A stretch of DNA of 64,000 nucleotides from Bacteroides stercorirosoris (GCF_900142015.1 NZ_FQZN01000008.1:124001-188000), one strand, 5' to 3'. Positions 26,305 to 35,750 are shown, counted from the stretch's first letter. The notes: generated by a model not told the origin, from the letters alone. Program-made: numbers and translations.

Positions 26305-26434
26305 TACGGCTTTTGCCGTTGGCTGAGGTGTGTCCAGAGAGGTGCAACCTCTTTGGCTTATTGGGGAATTTTCAGCGTTGCTTGCAATGCGGCTCGGACA
26401 AATTCCCTAATAAGCTACGGCATTTTCCGTTGGC
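26305..26434. other. Candidate origin of transfer (oriT) region
   Basis: It lies just upstream of the MobV gene. It contains the near-perfect 15-bp inverted repeat CTTATTGGGGAATTT (26357-26371) / AAATTCCCTAATAAG (26400-26414) with a 28-base spacer. This is flanked by two direct repeats TACGGCTTTTGCCGTTGGC (26305-26323) and TACGGCATTTTCCGTTGGC (26416-26434). Inverted repeats upstream of mob genes are the usual form of oriT in this relaxase group; the nick site was not identified. Confidence 0.5.
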
Positions 26435-26465
26435 AAATATCCGTGTCGCTGCAAGCATTCGCTTT

Positions 26466-27431
26466 CTACATCTTCAGCCCTCGTTTTTTCGGTGGATGCA
26501 TCATCCGCCTTGCGGATTGGACTTGCTTCTCCTGCTCTATCGGCTCTACCGATTGGGACAAGGGCTTACCGCACAGGTAGTCGTTCAAGTCCTTGTATTC
26601 ACGATAGTACAGCGACTTGTCAAGCAAGCGTTCCCCGAACTTCGCCCTTAAGGATTCACAGGCGTTCCGTCCTGCCGTGTCGTTGTCAAGGAAACTGCCA
26701 ATCTGTACATAGGTCGCCAATAGGTTTTCCACCTTTGCGAGATTGGAAACGGAGTTCAATATGATATAGTCCTGCGTTGTCAATCGTGAATATTGCGGAT
26801 TGTTCTTCACTCTGATGGTAAGGAACGAGAGGTAATCCATGAAGCCCTCGAACAGATAACACACGTTTCTTGGTTCGCCCTGTTGTCTTATATGGCTGAT
26901 GTCCTTCGGGGCGATGCAGCCCTTGAAGAAACGGTTGCGCACCTCATAGCCTCCTGCCACATTCGGGAATCCGATGGCGAAATAGGGCTTGCCGTTATGG
27001 ATGAAGTGCAGTTCCTTACATTCCGTCTGCGCCAGTGCGGTGTTTATCCCACGTTCCTGCAAGTAGCGGAGCAATGCAGGGTGCGTGAGTTCGCCCACTT
27101 TCAAATGTTGGAAACTCGGTTCGGATGCTTGCTGGCGAAAAGAGAAAGACACGGGACGGACGTGCGGTGCTTGTTCCGCTATCTTACCAAGCAGGTAAGG
27201 CACATAGTCCGAACCGTAAAGCTCCTGCGCCAAAGCGATGATGTTTCCTCCCTTACCTGTTCCGAAGTCGTACCATTGGTTGAGTTCGGTGTTCACCTTG
27301 AACGATGCTTCCGCTTCCTCCCTGAACGGTGATTTGTACCAAAGGCTTTTCCCCTGCTGCTTGACGGGGCTGTAGCCCAAACTTTGCAGATAGTCTGCGA
27401 TATGTATCTTCTTTGCTTCCTGTGTAGTCAT
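26466..27431 (-). CDS. Toprim-domain primase-like protein
   Basis: 321 residues. The N-terminal 100 residues resemble a DnaG/CHC2-type domain (LWYKSPFREEAEASFKVN, WYDFGTGKGGNIIALA) but without the zinc-binding cysteines. The C-terminal half has toprim features: YLFEGFMDYLSFL (catalytic Glu) and GSFLDNDTAGRNACESL (DxD-type). Such proteins occur between helicase and mob genes in Bacteroides mobilizable elements and probably prime replication of the excised or transferred strand. It pairs with the primase-helicase gene 253 bp upstream. Confidence 0.85.
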   Translation of the reverse strand: MTTQEAKKIHIADYLQSLGYSPVKQQGKSLWYKSPFREEAEASFKVNTELNQWYDFGTGKGGNIIALAQELYGSDYVPYLLGKIAEQAPHVRPVSFSFRQQASEPSFQHLKVGELTHPALLRYLQERGINTALAQTECKELHFIHNGKPYFAIGFPNVAGGYEVRNRFFKGCIAPKDISHIRQQGEPRNVCYLFEGFMDYLSFLTIRVKNNPQYSRLTTQDYIILNSVSNLAKVENLLATYVQIGSFLDNDTAGRNACESLRAKFGERLLDKSLYYREYKDLNDYLCGKPLSQSVEPIEQEKQVQSARRMMHPPKKRGLKM

Positions 27432-27684
27432 AATCTTCCTATGGTTTTAATGGTGAATGAAAATCGTTGATTCGTTGAATGGTATATGTAATATGTTTAT
27501 ATACATACAAATAGATGCTCAACATCCGCTCAACAAACCACTCACCAAAAGAGAAACCGACAATAGGTCGTGGCTTTATGCTCAACTTCTCTTTTGGTCA
27601 GTTGAGATTTTGTTGAGAGTATATATTGCTTATTATCAGTATGATTATATCCTTATTCAACAATTCAACAAAAAGATAATGGAA

Positions 27685-28890
27685 TTACAGCGTTTCAAGT
27701 TGCTGCCTTGTGACGGTATAGAAGCGTCCCACTCTCCTTATCGGCTCATACCGACACTCCCGATTGTAGTTAAGCTGATAAGTGGTATATGTCAGCCCGT
27801 TCGGTGCAGGTATGAGCTTCCAACATTCCTGCAATACCTTTCTTACTTGATGCTTCTCCGCTTTGACATACGTGTTTGCCAGCAACGTGAGAATGTCATT
27901 GCAGCAAAAAGAGAAAGTGTCGATACCCATACTTGCCATGATATCAAGTATAAGTTCGCACATCTCAATCTCCAATCTGTTGCGGTTGCTTCGGATAATC
28001 TTCTGCAAGGCTTCGGTGTGCAGCAGTGACGTGGCAAACCACATACGGCTCTCTTTCTCGGTGGATAGTTGCCTGTGCTGCAAATGGTAGAGGAAAGCAG
28101 GTATTTCCGCTTTCAGCTTTTGCAAGAAGTCGGTATCGTCTGTTTGTAAGCGGTCTATCTTCCGCACCCAATAGCGTGTTTCCCCTGCGTCTATGATGAC
28201 GGGCAGATACTCGTTGTTGGAACACAGAACGAACTTGGCGAAGAACGCTATCTCGTCACGGTCTTTACCTTTGGCTTCCACCTTGTAGGAGAGTGTGGTA
28301 CTTAGGTTCTTCAACCGTTCGCTGTCCTCCCTGCGGCTAAGCAACACTTCATCCACCACAATAAGGAGTTTGCCTGCCCAATCGGAATTGAACTGGCTGC
28401 GGAAGTCCTCGTTGGTGTTGAATGTCACGTTGTTCTGAAACAAGGCTTTCAGAAAGTTCAGGAATGTGCTTTTACCTGTATTGCGTTCCTCTGATACCAA
28501 CAGCAGGATTGGCAACTTTTGAATGGGTTGCAGGTAAAGCAGTTGCAGGTAGTCCATGCCCAACTCGTATTGTTCCCCGAAAATGTGCTCCACTAACGAA
28601 CGGATAGAGGGAAAATCACCCTCCATCGGCTTATAGTTTATCGGTTCATAGAGGTTCAGGAACTTGTCCACCACAGGACGGTAATTCACATGGTCGGGAA
28701 CTGTGCAGAAGCCATCATACTTGGGAACGGTGGCGAGAAAGTGCTTGCCGTAGTCCTGTCGCAGGGTCTCGTTATTCCACACGATGCGTTTCTTCACATA
28801 GCCGCCGTTCAGTCGGGGCTGGTTCACTAACTTGTAGAGGGTCGTACCCACCCGGATAAACTCCTCCTTGCTGATGTCTGATTCACTCAT
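27685..28890 (-). CDS. Primase-helicase (DUF5906/SF3-like)
   Basis: 401 residues starting MSESDISKEEF. The central ATPase carries the P-loop SEERNTGKSTFLNFLKALF near residue 140, a Walker B-like LLIVVDEVLLSRR near 180 and a sensor region KFVLCSNNEYLPVIIDAGETRYWVR near 225-250. This is the layout of superfamily 3 D5-like helicases of mobile elements. The C-terminal part has a winged-helix-like region. It probably unwinds or replicates the circular form of the element with the toprim protein. A -7-like TAACTTTG is seen on the minus strand at 28935-28928. Confidence 0.85.
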   Translation of the reverse strand: MSESDISKEEFIRVGTTLYKLVNQPRLNGGYVKKRIVWNNETLRQDYGKHFLATVPKYDGFCTVPDHVNYRPVVDKFLNLYEPINYKPMEGDFPSIRSLVEHIFGEQYELGMDYLQLLYLQPIQKLPILLLVSEERNTGKSTFLNFLKALFQNNVTFNTNEDFRSQFNSDWAGKLLIVVDEVLLSRREDSERLKNLSTTLSYKVEAKGKDRDEIAFFAKFVLCSNNEYLPVIIDAGETRYWVRKIDRLQTDDTDFLQKLKAEIPAFLYHLQHRQLSTEKESRMWFATSLLHTEALQKIIRSNRNRLEIEMCELILDIMASMGIDTFSFCCNDILTLLANTYVKAEKHQVRKVLQECWKLIPAPNGLTYTTYQLNYNRECRYEPIRRVGRFYTVTRQQLETL

Positions 28891-29195
28891 TGTTCATACG
28901 CTTAAATGGTTGATAAATAATCGTATGCAAAGTTAGAGTGAGCCGCTTAACCCCCTGATACGCAAATCACGGCAGAATGGCGCAAAAAACACACGGAGTG
29001 AAAAACTTGCAGCCTGTTAGGGAGTATAACAATAAAAAAACCGAAGAAATACCACTTTAATGGCAGTTTCTTCGGGACCTGTCGTCTTAATACGTATGAA
29101 TGGCAATGCGCCTATTCAAACACTCGCATAAATATATTGTTGGCAATGGGAATACGCATCGGTTTCATTACTTCATGTCGTTATAGCTATATATT
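28891..29195. other. Intergenic region with promoter-like box and terminator
   Basis: About 305 bases without a gene. It holds a -7-like TAACTTTG at 28928-28935 (minus) for the primase-helicase gene and the terminator at 29041-29075. No further structure was seen. Confidence 0.5.
29041..29075 (-). terminator. Terminator after the integrase operon
   Basis: Perfect 9-bp stem CCGAAGAAA (29041-29049) / TTTCTTCGG (29067-29075), followed on the minus strand by TTTTTTTATTG. It ends the integrase/DNA-binding gene pair. Confidence 0.8.
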
Positions 29196-29582
29196 TTATG
29201 CCTGATACTTAGGTGCTTCCTTTCTACAATCCAGCGAAAAGAAGATGCTTGTTTTCTCTTTTCGCAAGTACAACTTTTCAATTACGGCATTCCGTACTCG
29301 TTCTGCTCCGTATGAGTTAATGCGGAAAGCAAGAGCGACAACCATTTCAAAGCAGTAAACATCCATGCTGCATTTGTCCGACAAGCAGATGGAGCGTCTT
29401 ACTTCGCATTCACGCAAAACGCCGCTCTTATAGATTGCCTTTATCGCAGCACGGAAAGTAGGAGAGGTTATCCCAAACAATTCGCAGATTTCCCACTCGC
29501 TCATGGCGATTGTTCTTATATCGGTAGGCATGGTGATATTGCCATGCTCGTCCATCTTGATGATATTTATTTTCCTGTCCAT
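29196..29582 (-). CDS. Small helix-turn-helix protein, element-borne
   Basis: 128 residues from the ATG at 29582; a TTG start 8 codons upstream would overlap the integrase stop. The region MSEWEICELFGITSPTFRAAIKAIYKSG reads as a helix-turn-helix. The rest (SICLSDKCSMDVYCFEMVVALAFRINSYGAERVRNAVIEKL) is typical of small proteins next to integrases in Bacteroides elements. It could be an excisionase-like or regulatory factor that controls integration. It is in an operon with the integrase gene and followed by a strong terminator. Confidence 0.75.
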   Translation of the reverse strand: MDRKINIIKMDEHGNITMPTDIRTIAMSEWEICELFGITSPTFRAAIKAIYKSGVLRECEVRRSICLSDKCSMDVYCFEMVVALAFRINSYGAERVRNAVIEKLYLRKEKTSIFFSLDCRKEAPKYQA

Positions 29583-29602
29583 TGCTATTCGTTTTAAGGT
29601 TA

Positions 29603-30835
29603 TCAAATGTTACTGCAAATATTTTTCTCCATATCCGTCAACTTGTGCGACAGAACTTCCATATCCTGACTTATCTTCTGATTTGTAATTTTGGCGTAAA
29701 TCTGCGTGGTTTTTATGTTGGTATGTCCTAACAGTCGGCTTACGGTTTCAATCGGTACTCCGTTGGATAACAGTACGGTCGTGGCGTTCGTGTGTCTTGC
29801 CACATGTGTGCTGAGCCGTGTCTTGAAACCACACTGACTGCCGATTTCTTTCAGTATCTTGTTGCAGGTGGTATTGCTCGGCATGGGAAATACCTTGTTG
29901 TCCCTTGTCATTCCTTTGTACTTCTCTATTATCTTTAGTGGAACATCCAACAGTCGGATATTGGATTCCGTATTGGTTTTCTTTCTTCGGGAGATAATCC
30001 ACAGGTTGCCGTCAAAGAATGTTTGAAGGTTGTCTGTTGTAAGGTTCTTCACATCGGAATACGCCAAACCCGTGAAAACCGAAAAGATGAATAAGTCCCT
30101 TACCAATTCATGATAGGTATTCTTCATCGGAGCGTCCATGAGTGTCTGTATCTCAGCCTTGGTCAGATAGCCCCTGTCCACGCTTTCTGGTGAATTGATA
30201 TATCCCGCAAAGGGATTGAACGGCAGACGACCGTCATTTCTCGCTATGGAAATGATATGTTTCAACACAATCATATAGCCCCATACAGTGTTGGTGCGGC
30301 ATCTCTTTTCTGTCCGTAGGAAATACTCGAAGTCGTTGATGAACGTGAGATTCAACTCTTTCAGGGGAATATCCTCACGCTTGTAAGTATGCGGGATAAA
30401 TTCATGTAGATGCTTGCATACGGTTATATACCGCTGGAATGTACCTTTTGCCCTGCTGTGTCCCACTTTCTTGGCAAACTCGACATTGTGCTGTTCAAAG
30501 AGTTTAAGCAGAGTTTCCTGTTTGACACCGATGCCGAGATAGGCATCTTTAAGTTTGGCGGCAGTGACATAACCGTCCGTCTGCATCAGCTCATGATAGC
30601 GGCGGTTCACCTCCACACGGATTTTATCAACGGCACGGTTGATTCGCTGCGCTTCGATACTTTTGCCCGAAGCACGGTTGTTCTTCACGTCCCACAGCCG
30701 CAGGGGAACATCCATCTTGCAACTGAACTGTTTAATCTCTCCGTCCACCGTAAGGCGGCACATCAATGGCAGGTTGCCGTTGGGCTTCTCACTGCCTTTC
30801 TTTACATAGAATAATACTTTGAATGTACTTCGCAT
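29603..30835 (-). CDS. Tyrosine recombinase (integrase) of the element
   Basis: 410 residues. The N-terminal arm-binding domain (FKVLFYVKKGSEKPNGNLPLM) and SAM-like core-binding domain (residues about 110-210) are as in Bacteroides integrases. In the catalytic domain the first conserved Arg is not evident (FTGLAYSDVKNL), as in IntDOT-type enzymes. HVARHTNATTVLLSNG supplies His-x-x-Arg, LLGHTNIKTTQIYAKI gives the second His and the nucleophile Tyr. It lies about 260 bp from the right attachment core and is the likely enzyme for integration into the regulator gene. A -7-like TAATTTTG at 30864-30857 (minus) may drive it. Confidence 0.95.
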   Translation of the reverse strand: MRSTFKVLFYVKKGSEKPNGNLPLMCRLTVDGEIKQFSCKMDVPLRLWDVKNNRASGKSIEAQRINRAVDKIRVEVNRRYHELMQTDGYVTAAKLKDAYLGIGVKQETLLKLFEQHNVEFAKKVGHSRAKGTFQRYITVCKHLHEFIPHTYKREDIPLKELNLTFINDFEYFLRTEKRCRTNTVWGYMIVLKHIISIARNDGRLPFNPFAGYINSPESVDRGYLTKAEIQTLMDAPMKNTYHELVRDLFIFSVFTGLAYSDVKNLTTDNLQTFFDGNLWIISRRKKTNTESNIRLLDVPLKIIEKYKGMTRDNKVFPMPSNTTCNKILKEIGSQCGFKTRLSTHVARHTNATTVLLSNGVPIETVSRLLGHTNIKTTQIYAKITNQKISQDMEVLSHKLTDMEKNICSNI

Positions 30836-30949
30836 AACTCACTCTTTTTTGGGTTACAAAATTAGATTACAGTGAGTTATCGACTGCTAAGCAAACCTCC
30901 GCAGAACGCAGAAAAACAAACACTTAGCAAGAAATCTGCTCTATCCGCA

Positions 30950-30967
30950 CGGTAATGAGGTGGTAAC
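30950..30967 (+). repeat. Possible integrase arm-type site, right end
   Basis: CGGTAATGAGGTGGTAAC, imperfect direct copy of 20606-20623 (14 of 18 positions), inside the right end of the element. Confidence 0.4.
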
Positions 30968-31027
30968 TGAACTCTTGCGCTTAGTGGCTTTAACACGGCT
31001 TGAGATGGCTTTATACCAACCCAAAAG

Positions 31028-31070
31028 AAAAGCGTAACGAACGCTATTCCAGTCTATTCGCTACGCTTTT
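31028..31070. terminator. Hairpin near right end of element
   Basis: AAAAGCGTAACGAA (31028-31041) / TTCGCTACGCTTTT (31057-31070), 13 of 14 pairs, about 25 bp inside the right core. It has A- and T-runs on both sides, so it may terminate transcription in both directions and insulate the element from the interrupted host gene. Confidence 0.6.
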
Positions 31071-31088
31071 CTCAAATTTGCTATTCCG

Positions 31089-31715
31089 TTAGCTGTTTAT
31101 TTTAAATTCCTCGCCCTGCAACGCATTTAAGTTCTGTCTTCTCCCTTTTACAAAATCTTCCTTCATCAAATATATACCATTGGAAAACCGTCGCATCGGA
31201 AGTTCGTCCATTGCCGACATTCTCCGATATTGAAGCATTTGTTCTTTAGCCTTTTTCCAATCATTCACATCCCGACATACAATGAACAACTCAGTAGAGA
31301 TATCCATAAAAAGATTAGGATCAAAATCTGCCACTTCTTCTTGTGCCTGTAAGTAATAATACAGGGAACTATCGAGACGCGAAGATAAAAGATGAGCCCG
31401 CCCCATATTTCGCAAGGCATTGGCATAAGAAGCGGTCAGCGATTTCTTTTCGAATATGTCGGCAGCTTGCGAAAAGCATTGCAGTGCGTCCTCATAGTTA
31501 TGCCCGTTTAGGTAGCGACGACCATAATAACAATAGATGAAAGCTTTCAGAGACGGGCTTTGCACCGTGTCGGCAGCCCGTAAAGTAATGGCACTGCAAA
31601 TGGGAGCTTCCTCTTTAGGACGCTGACAAGACGACGCAAGCACAATCACCCCCCAAAAAAGCAATAAACAGAACAGTATTTCCCGTAGTAATAGCAGCCT
31701 CAGTATAATATGCAT
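31089..31715 (-). pseudogene. N-terminal half of split TPR/LuxR-like regulator
   Basis: 208 codons, the last two or so read from element sequence. A lipoprotein-like signal (FCLLLFWGVIVLASSC) is followed by TPR-type helices: LKAFIYCYYGRRYLNGHNYEDALQ, ASYANALRNMGRAHLLSSRL, LYYYLQAQEEV. Such TPRs form the sensor part of Bacteroidetes membrane-bound LuxR-like regulators. The gene stops at 31089 inside the mobile element; the missing linker, membrane helix, coiled coil and HTH are at 19713-20541. A -7-like TATATTTG lies at 31748-31741 (minus), about 26 bp before the start, without a good -33 box. The intact gene would be at the head of the peptide export cluster, so it is the likely regulator. 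Confidence 0.85.
31096..31104. repeat. Right attachment core (9-bp direct repeat)
   Basis: TTTATTTTA, identical to 20533-20541. The regulator frame enters the element here and hits a stop a few codons later (the protein ends ...EEFKINS). Confidence 0.8.
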
Positions 31716-31984
31716 AGGTTATTATTCATGTGTGATGCAACAAATATACTGATTTTAATAAACATCTTCGACTTTATGCACATATTTCTGCCTGTGCCTT
31801 TGAAAAGAAAACCAATCCGTCCCTATCCTGAAGTACACCCCCTTTTCAAAAAAGCAATTATCAAATAAATATTTTCAGTGTCTACTAAATGAGGCTGGTA
31901 CAAATGTCCGCAATGAGGCGATTTCTGTGACATAAAGTTTGGATTCTCTTATTTTTGATAACGAGCCTTTCCGCAAAACAGGGG

Positions 31985-32467
31985 CTTCTGGAGGATTTTA
32001 ACCGTCTTTTTTCTCTAAACAGATGGTCTATTTAGGTGAAACACACCATCTGTTTGCCCAAAACATACCATCTGTTGGGGTAAAACATACTATCTGTTCG
32101 CCCAAATGATGCACTCTTTTTCCCAAAGGGCTACACCATATCCCCAAAAGGGCGACACCTTATCGAATAAAGGGTGACACTATCCGGTCCAGAGGGTGTA
32201 GCCCCTCCATTTGAAGGCAATATATTTTCTATTTTGATAGGAATAGGGAACAGATCAAGAAAATCATTTTTCCAAAATATAGCGGAATAATATTTCATAA
32301 TGATTCAACAATAAGTTTCTATTCGTCAAATAACTACTTCTCCCCCTTTTCTCATATCACCGTGCATTTCTCAAACAGGAAATCCTTGCGTTTTTCTGTA
32401 GGACGCTACGCTGATAAAGGAAAGACAGGAGTGTGACGGAACAGAATTAGCAATTTGTCATTTTGAT
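31985..32467 (+). repeat. Dispersed structured element, copy A (nine 22-bp units)
   Basis: Intergenic element diverged from, but collinear with, copy B at 63481-63964. It begins CTTCTGGAGGATTTTAACC (31985-32003). Nine consecutive degenerate 22-bp units follow from 32019 to 32216. It ends with TTTGTCATTTTGAT (32454-32467), 238 bp after the array. Units share ACC/CATCTGTT-like or GGCTACACC-like cores. Inverted pairs are seen: AAACAGATGGT / ACCATCTGTTT and GGCTACACC (32129) / GGTGTAGCC (32195), 66 bp apart. No coding frame is supported. It lies 270 bp upstream of the regulator start and just downstream of the RND operon. Confidence 0.75.
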
Positions 32468-32564
32468 ATTTCCCGGCTGAATGCAGGCATCACAATAAAC
32501 TTATCCGTAATGACTGGTGCATTTAGGCAGTATATTCAATTTCTTAGAGACAAGAATACTGCTT

Positions 32565-35500
32565 TCAGATAAATATCTCCTTCCTCTTCAGGCAGAACAC
32601 CGGCAGGAAGAAGAAAATACCGATAATAGACATAAGCAGTCCTCCAATGGTGCCCGATGCCAACGGGAACCAAAAAGCCTCTTTTTCTGTTCCGACCATA
32701 AACGGGATAAAGCCCAGGATAGTAGAAACCACCGTGAGGAAAATAGGTAATATTTTTGCGTTCCAAGCCTTTGTATATGCCCGAAGCATGGAAAGTCGCG
32801 GAAAACGACGGCGGATGCTGTTATACTCATTCAGAATATAAATGCTGGCATTCACCGTGATACCACACAAAAGCACGAAGGAAGCGAATCCACCCTGGTC
32901 AAAGTTCAGGCGGAACCAATAGAATGTGAGGAACACCCCGATATAAGATACCGGAATGACAAATATAATAGCCAGGGGCTGTTTCAGCGAATTGAACAGG
33001 ACACTCGTCGTGAAGAAGATAATGGCAATAACAACCAGCAACAACAGATACTGTTTGTTATCTTTCTTCCCCCATGACCATGACTGGCTATCCGACTCGG
33101 CCGTATATCCCATCGGCAAAGTCTTATTGAACGCTTCCAGATCCCGCTTCTGTATCTTGTTGCCTTGCTCGTATGAGCCGATGTATTCGTATTGCAGACA
33201 AAGACGGTATTGCTGGTTTTCTTTAGCTATCTGCTGTGGCATCTGCCCTTTTTCCACTGTAGCCAGTTCAGAGAGTTTATAGTGCTTTCCATTGTCCGCA
33301 CCATAAGGAAAAAACTGCATAGCCCATACATCATACTCGTGAGACTGGCGGGAAGAAAGCCGGATACTTTCCGCTCCCCTTTCCGTAACCACTGAGCCTA
33401 CTTGCATATTCTTGCCAAATATAGGCTGAATGGTTGAAAACAGGCGTTGGGCATTAATCCCCTCCTGTGCCATACGCTCTTTGTCCAGATTGAAATAGAA
33501 CTCCTGATAATCATCTTTCCACCAGGAAAACTCCGACTTGATAAATACCTCCTTTATGCGACGGTGCGAAAGCAATACTTCCTTCAACTTCTCAGCCCAT
33601 GCATAGAGTTCATCGTAATTGTAACCATACATTTTGATGCGATAGGAACCCGCGTTCTCACGGACGTCATTACTGAAACCCTGGTCCTGCAAACCGTACA
33701 CATCCCAGCTACCGCCGCCCAACTCGGAAACCTTACCTATCAGACTGGCTTTCAGCGTATATGGGAAACCGCTGTGCTGATACTCCTTCTTGAAATAGAT
33801 TTGAATATTAGCCCGGCGTGCATTGTAGACAGAAGCATGAAACTGCTTGATTTCCTTAAAACCGCTGAGATAAGTCTCCACCCGCTTCACCAAGGTATTC
33901 ATCTGTTCCAGTGTGCTCCCGTTCGGCAGGTTGGCATTGGCAGAAAGCACCACTTCTTCATTACGACTAAAATAACTACCCTCATACACTTTCTGCACAA
34001 ACAAACGAAGGCTGCCACCCAAAGCTTTATCTACTATGGGTTTCACTTTCTCCTTATAGGTGGAAGATCCCAATGTCTTGTTATACCGTTCTGTCCACTT
34101 GCCTTCTCCTTCCATTTTTTCGGGAAGCAGGAAGACGGGCAGGCCAAAGCCCAATATCAGCACAACGCACACCGCCACCCGCCAACGCAACAGGAAGCGA
34201 ATGAGTAATTGGTAAAAATGAGTGAAATACACCGTCAGCCGGCGGATACGGATATGAGCACGTACCCACCGTTTATTCGTCCCTACAAGCCTGATCTTAT
34301 CAATCATTGCCGGAACAAAGAAGAGTGCGACAAAGAGAGAGACTGCCAGATTAATAATCACCACAGCAGCGAAATCCTGCAAGTTCAACCGTATCTTCTC
34401 ATCCAGGAAGAAGATGATGACCAATGCGCCCATTGTCGTCAAAGTAGCCGCCAGCACGGACATGAATGCTTTCAGATTACGCCGGTGCAGGATATGGTCG
34501 GTCATCACAATAGTGCTGTCTATCACAAGATTCAGAGACACTGTTATCCCCGCCAACGAATACAATTGCATTTCCAGCCCGAAAAGATAGTAGAAAATAA
34601 CTGCCACAGCAATGTTAACAGCCAGACTGGTGACTATCAGCAACAGATATTTCAAGTTCAGCGTAATAATCCAGACAAATACCAACAGAATAAGCACCGT
34701 CAGCCCTGTACGGAAATAAATTTTGTCCAATTCTTCGCGGATATACTCTGTAGCGTCATAGCTGGTATGCACTTCATAACCGGGTGGCAATGTCAGGCGT
34801 ATCGCCTCCATTTCTTCCATCACCTCATTGCTCAGTTGCAGCTGATTGGCAGTTTCTACAGCCGTGACGGACATATAAATAGAATTCAGCCCATTGATGC
34901 GATAATAGCTTTGCGGTTCTTCTTCTACATGGGTCACCGTTACCAATTCATTCAGACGGATAATTCTGCCATCCGAAGCCGTCACCGTAATATCCGAAGG
35001 ATCGAACTCTCCACTGACTCCATCCGGCACCAGCACCAGGCGTATCCACTGTTTACCGGCAGGCGTGTCCATATTATGCGTGCCCAGAAATTCTTTATTA
35101 TAGTGTAGCCGGATAGCCCGTTGAATATCCGAAATGCTGATACCCAACGTCCGCAATTGCTCACTGTCATACTCCAGCCGCCATTCCATCGGGGTAGCGC
35201 CGCTTAAATCTATCTTATAAATACCTTGCAGTTTGGCCAGTCGCGGTTTGATATGCTCTTCCGCATATTGCTGTATCAGTATAGGCGTAGAAGGGGCATT
35301 CAGTGTAAACGAGAGGAACGGACGGGAAGTATTCGCATCGGGCACTTTCATGTCGATATACGGATAACTGACTCCGGAAGGCAGTTTTGCCCATGTCTGG
35401 CGAATGATGGTGGAAGCCTCAAAACGTACCGCATCCACATCCGCGTGCTTATCCAAATCCACCGTAATGCTGCCGTAACCATTGCCGGAAGTGGAAGACA

Positions 35501-35723
35501 TCCCTTTCACCCCTTTGATGCGGGCCAGCATGGACTCCAGCTTACTCGTCGCCTCCATCTCTACTACCCGCGACGAGGTACCCGGCATATTGAAACGCAC
35601 CGTGAAACCCGGCAACGTGCGTGACGGGTTCAGTTTGACCGGAAGCAGCGGTACCAGAGCCAAACCAACCAGTGCCAGGCAGACAAAGGTGACGATGAGG
35701 GTGAAAGGAGAGAGACGCTTCAT
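32565..35723 (-). CDS. RND efflux permease 1
   Basis: 1052 residues, usual RND length, beginning MKRLSPFTLIVTFVCLALVGL with the first membrane helix. It has the twelve-helix, two large periplasmic loop layout, with DSTIVMTDHILHRRNL in the TM4-5 region where RND pumps carry their proton-relay acidic residues. The second half contains the matching SYIGVFLTFYWFRLNFDQGGFASFVLLCGITVNASIYILNEYNSIR. It is the last of four genes transcribed together (adaptor, permease 2, TolC, permease 1). Two permeases in one operon are common in Bacteroides and can form a heteromeric pump. Its substrate is unknown. Confidence 0.92.
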   Translation of the reverse strand: MKRLSPFTLIVTFVCLALVGLALVPLLPVKLNPSRTLPGFTVRFNMPGTSSRVVEMEATSKLESMLARIKGVKGMSSTSGNGYGSITVDLDKHADVDAVRFEASTIIRQTWAKLPSGVSYPYIDMKVPDANTSRPFLSFTLNAPSTPILIQQYAEEHIKPRLAKLQGIYKIDLSGATPMEWRLEYDSEQLRTLGISISDIQRAIRLHYNKEFLGTHNMDTPAGKQWIRLVLVPDGVSGEFDPSDITVTASDGRIIRLNELVTVTHVEEEPQSYYRINGLNSIYMSVTAVETANQLQLSNEVMEEMEAIRLTLPPGYEVHTSYDATEYIREELDKIYFRTGLTVLILLVFVWIITLNLKYLLLIVTSLAVNIAVAVIFYYLFGLEMQLYSLAGITVSLNLVIDSTIVMTDHILHRRNLKAFMSVLAATLTTMGALVIIFFLDEKIRLNLQDFAAVVIINLAVSLFVALFFVPAMIDKIRLVGTNKRWVRAHIRIRRLTVYFTHFYQLLIRFLLRWRVAVCVVLILGFGLPVFLLPEKMEGEGKWTERYNKTLGSSTYKEKVKPIVDKALGGSLRLFVQKVYEGSYFSRNEEVVLSANANLPNGSTLEQMNTLVKRVETYLSGFKEIKQFHASVYNARRANIQIYFKKEYQHSGFPYTLKASLIGKVSELGGGSWDVYGLQDQGFSNDVRENAGSYRIKMYGYNYDELYAWAEKLKEVLLSHRRIKEVFIKSEFSWWKDDYQEFYFNLDKERMAQEGINAQRLFSTIQPIFGKNMQVGSVVTERGAESIRLSSRQSHEYDVWAMQFFPYGADNGKHYKLSELATVEKGQMPQQIAKENQQYRLCLQYEYIGSYEQGNKIQKRDLEAFNKTLPMGYTAESDSQSWSWGKKDNKQYLLLLVVIAIIFFTTSVLFNSLKQPLAIIFVIPVSYIGVFLTFYWFRLNFDQGGFASFVLLCGITVNASIYILNEYNSIRRRFPRLSMLRAYTKAWNAKILPIFLTVVSTILGFIPFMVGTEKEAFWFPLASGTIGGLLMSIIGIFFFLPVFCLKRKEIFI

Positions 35724-35750
35724 AATTATTAATTATCAATTATTAATTGA

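Larger units (their letters stand above)
20533..31104. mobile_element. 10.6-kb mobilizable integrative element inside a regulator gene
   Basis: It is bounded by the 9-bp direct repeat TTTATTTTA at 20533-20541 and 31096-31104. It carries a tyrosine recombinase next to the right end, a small DNA-binding protein, a primase-helicase, a toprim protein, a MobV relaxase and three cargo genes; all genes are on the minus strand. Removing it fuses the two regulator halves in frame, which proves insertion into that gene. It has a relaxase but no conjugation (tra) genes, so it would need a helper element to transfer, as for NBU-like mobilizable units. Confidence 0.88.

Noticed and set aside
20533..31104. 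Self-transmissible conjugative element
   Set aside because: Only a relaxase and replication-type genes are present; no tra/VirB-like genes or coupling protein, so it is at most mobilizable.
31916..32300. Possible CRISPR array because of regularly spaced repeats
   Set aside because: Units are contiguous and degenerate with a 22-bp period; there are no identical repeats separated by unique spacers and no cas genes nearby.
34209..35108. 299-codon plus-strand frame inside the RND permease region
   Set aside because: Antisense shadow of a well-conserved RND gene; composition (many His, Gln) is that of a reverse-complement frame.
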